Of a stretch of 64,000 nucleotides of DNA, positions 63,971-64,000 are shown one piece after another. The notes under the pieces are model-generated. The model was not told the origin of the DNA and made no database searches. It saw nothing but the letters and a program-made list of their open reading frames with translations. The position numbers and the translations under genes are program-made. Origin of the DNA: Paracoccaceae bacterium (lineage in GTDB: Bacteria; Pseudomonadota; Alphaproteobacteria; Rhodobacterales; Rhodobacteraceae); assembly GCA_022823605.1 (NCBI GenBank), contig JAJEHS010000008.1:186001-250000 (forward strand), in the 5' to 3' direction. Position 1 is the first letter of the stretch, and each line of letters opens with the position of its first letter.

Positions 63971-64000
63971 ATGGGTTTGTCCAAAGAAAAAGGTGCTCCA
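63971..64000 (+). CDS. Start of a gene running off the window
   Basis: ATG at 63971, after an AAGG five bases upstream, opens ten codons beginning MGLSKEKGAP at the window end. Too short to identify. It diverges from the FAD oxidoreductase gene. Confidence 0.3.
   Translation, partial: MGLSKEKGAP

Noticed and set aside
1-64000. CRISPR array, prophage or insertion sequence
   Set aside because: No regularly spaced repeats, no transposase or integrase frame and no terminal inverted repeats were seen.

Overview
The window looks like chromosomal DNA of a free-living, low-GC (low-to-mid 40s % by eye, not computed), gene-dense, probably marine alphaproteobacterium, close in gene content to Rhodobacterales or SAR116-type bacteria. 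The evidence is a GcrA cell-cycle regulator divergent from argD, an aapJQMP general amino-acid transporter, a PetP/PetR regulator pair, an HDAC-xseB-ispA block, an rpmH-rnpA-yidD-yidC-engB-argB block, methylsuccinyl-CoA dehydrogenase (ethylmalonyl-CoA pathway) and a DMSP lyase of the DddP type with every metal ligand at the expected spacing. No rRNA, CRISPR array, intact prophage or insertion sequence was seen.

Layout. 0-6 kb: truncated argD, gcrA, mcd, a TauE/SafE permease and pckA. 6-13 kb: an SLC13/RCK permease, then a four-gene BMP-type (nucleoside or simple sugar-like) ABC importer closed by a terminator. The importer ATPase has an apparent frameshift in a T7 run at its N-terminus. 12.9-16.4 kb: a compact same-strand cluster of a MetE-like zinc methyltransferase, a PIG-L/GalB-like hydratase, a LigK-like aldolase and a type I extradiol dioxygenase. 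This is the best candidate here for an undescribed catabolic system. 16.4-18 kb: metallophosphoesterase, tRNA-Arg(ACG) and a RhuM remnant, the only sign of mobile-island history.

18-24 kb: class I aldolase, an Fe-S protein, argB, engB, yidC, yidD, rnpA, rpmH. 24-28 kb: VTT-domain membrane protein, an orphan histidine kinase with a probable CTG start, DUF1643 protein and a SixA-type phosphatase. 28-32.6 kb: aapJQMP with an intra-operon terminator after aapJ. 33-40 kb: AEC permease, S-formylglutathione hydrolase, lytic transglycosylase, DUF1244 protein, rpmI-rplT-pheS (no pheT following), argG. 40-46 kb: DddP divergent from a DUF3445 heme N-demethylase-like protein, then Nudix, cca and an ABC exporter. 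46-50 kb: ispA, two tandem XseB-type proteins, HDAC-like hydrolase, petR-petP, and ilvE in the opposite direction. 50-54 kb: a large ankyrin-repeat protein and a threonine dehydratase. 53.5-58.2 kb: rsfS (probable CTG start), rlmH, gpmI, ctpA, rppH, lacking the envC gene often found in this order. 58-64 kb: methyltransferase, aspartate aminotransferase, glycosyltransferase, two small stress/START-like proteins and a DadA/ThiO-like FAD oxidoreductase.

How the genes fit together: the window combines scavenging of organic nitrogen and carbon (AapJQMP, BMP importer, SLC13, AEC) with use of methylated and C1 compounds (DddP, DUF3445, FghA) and of C2/C3 acyl units (Mcd, PckA). The 12.9-16.4 kb cluster suggests meta-cleavage of an aromatic compound to central metabolites. 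All functional calls rest on motif and family recognition by reading; no database search was run.
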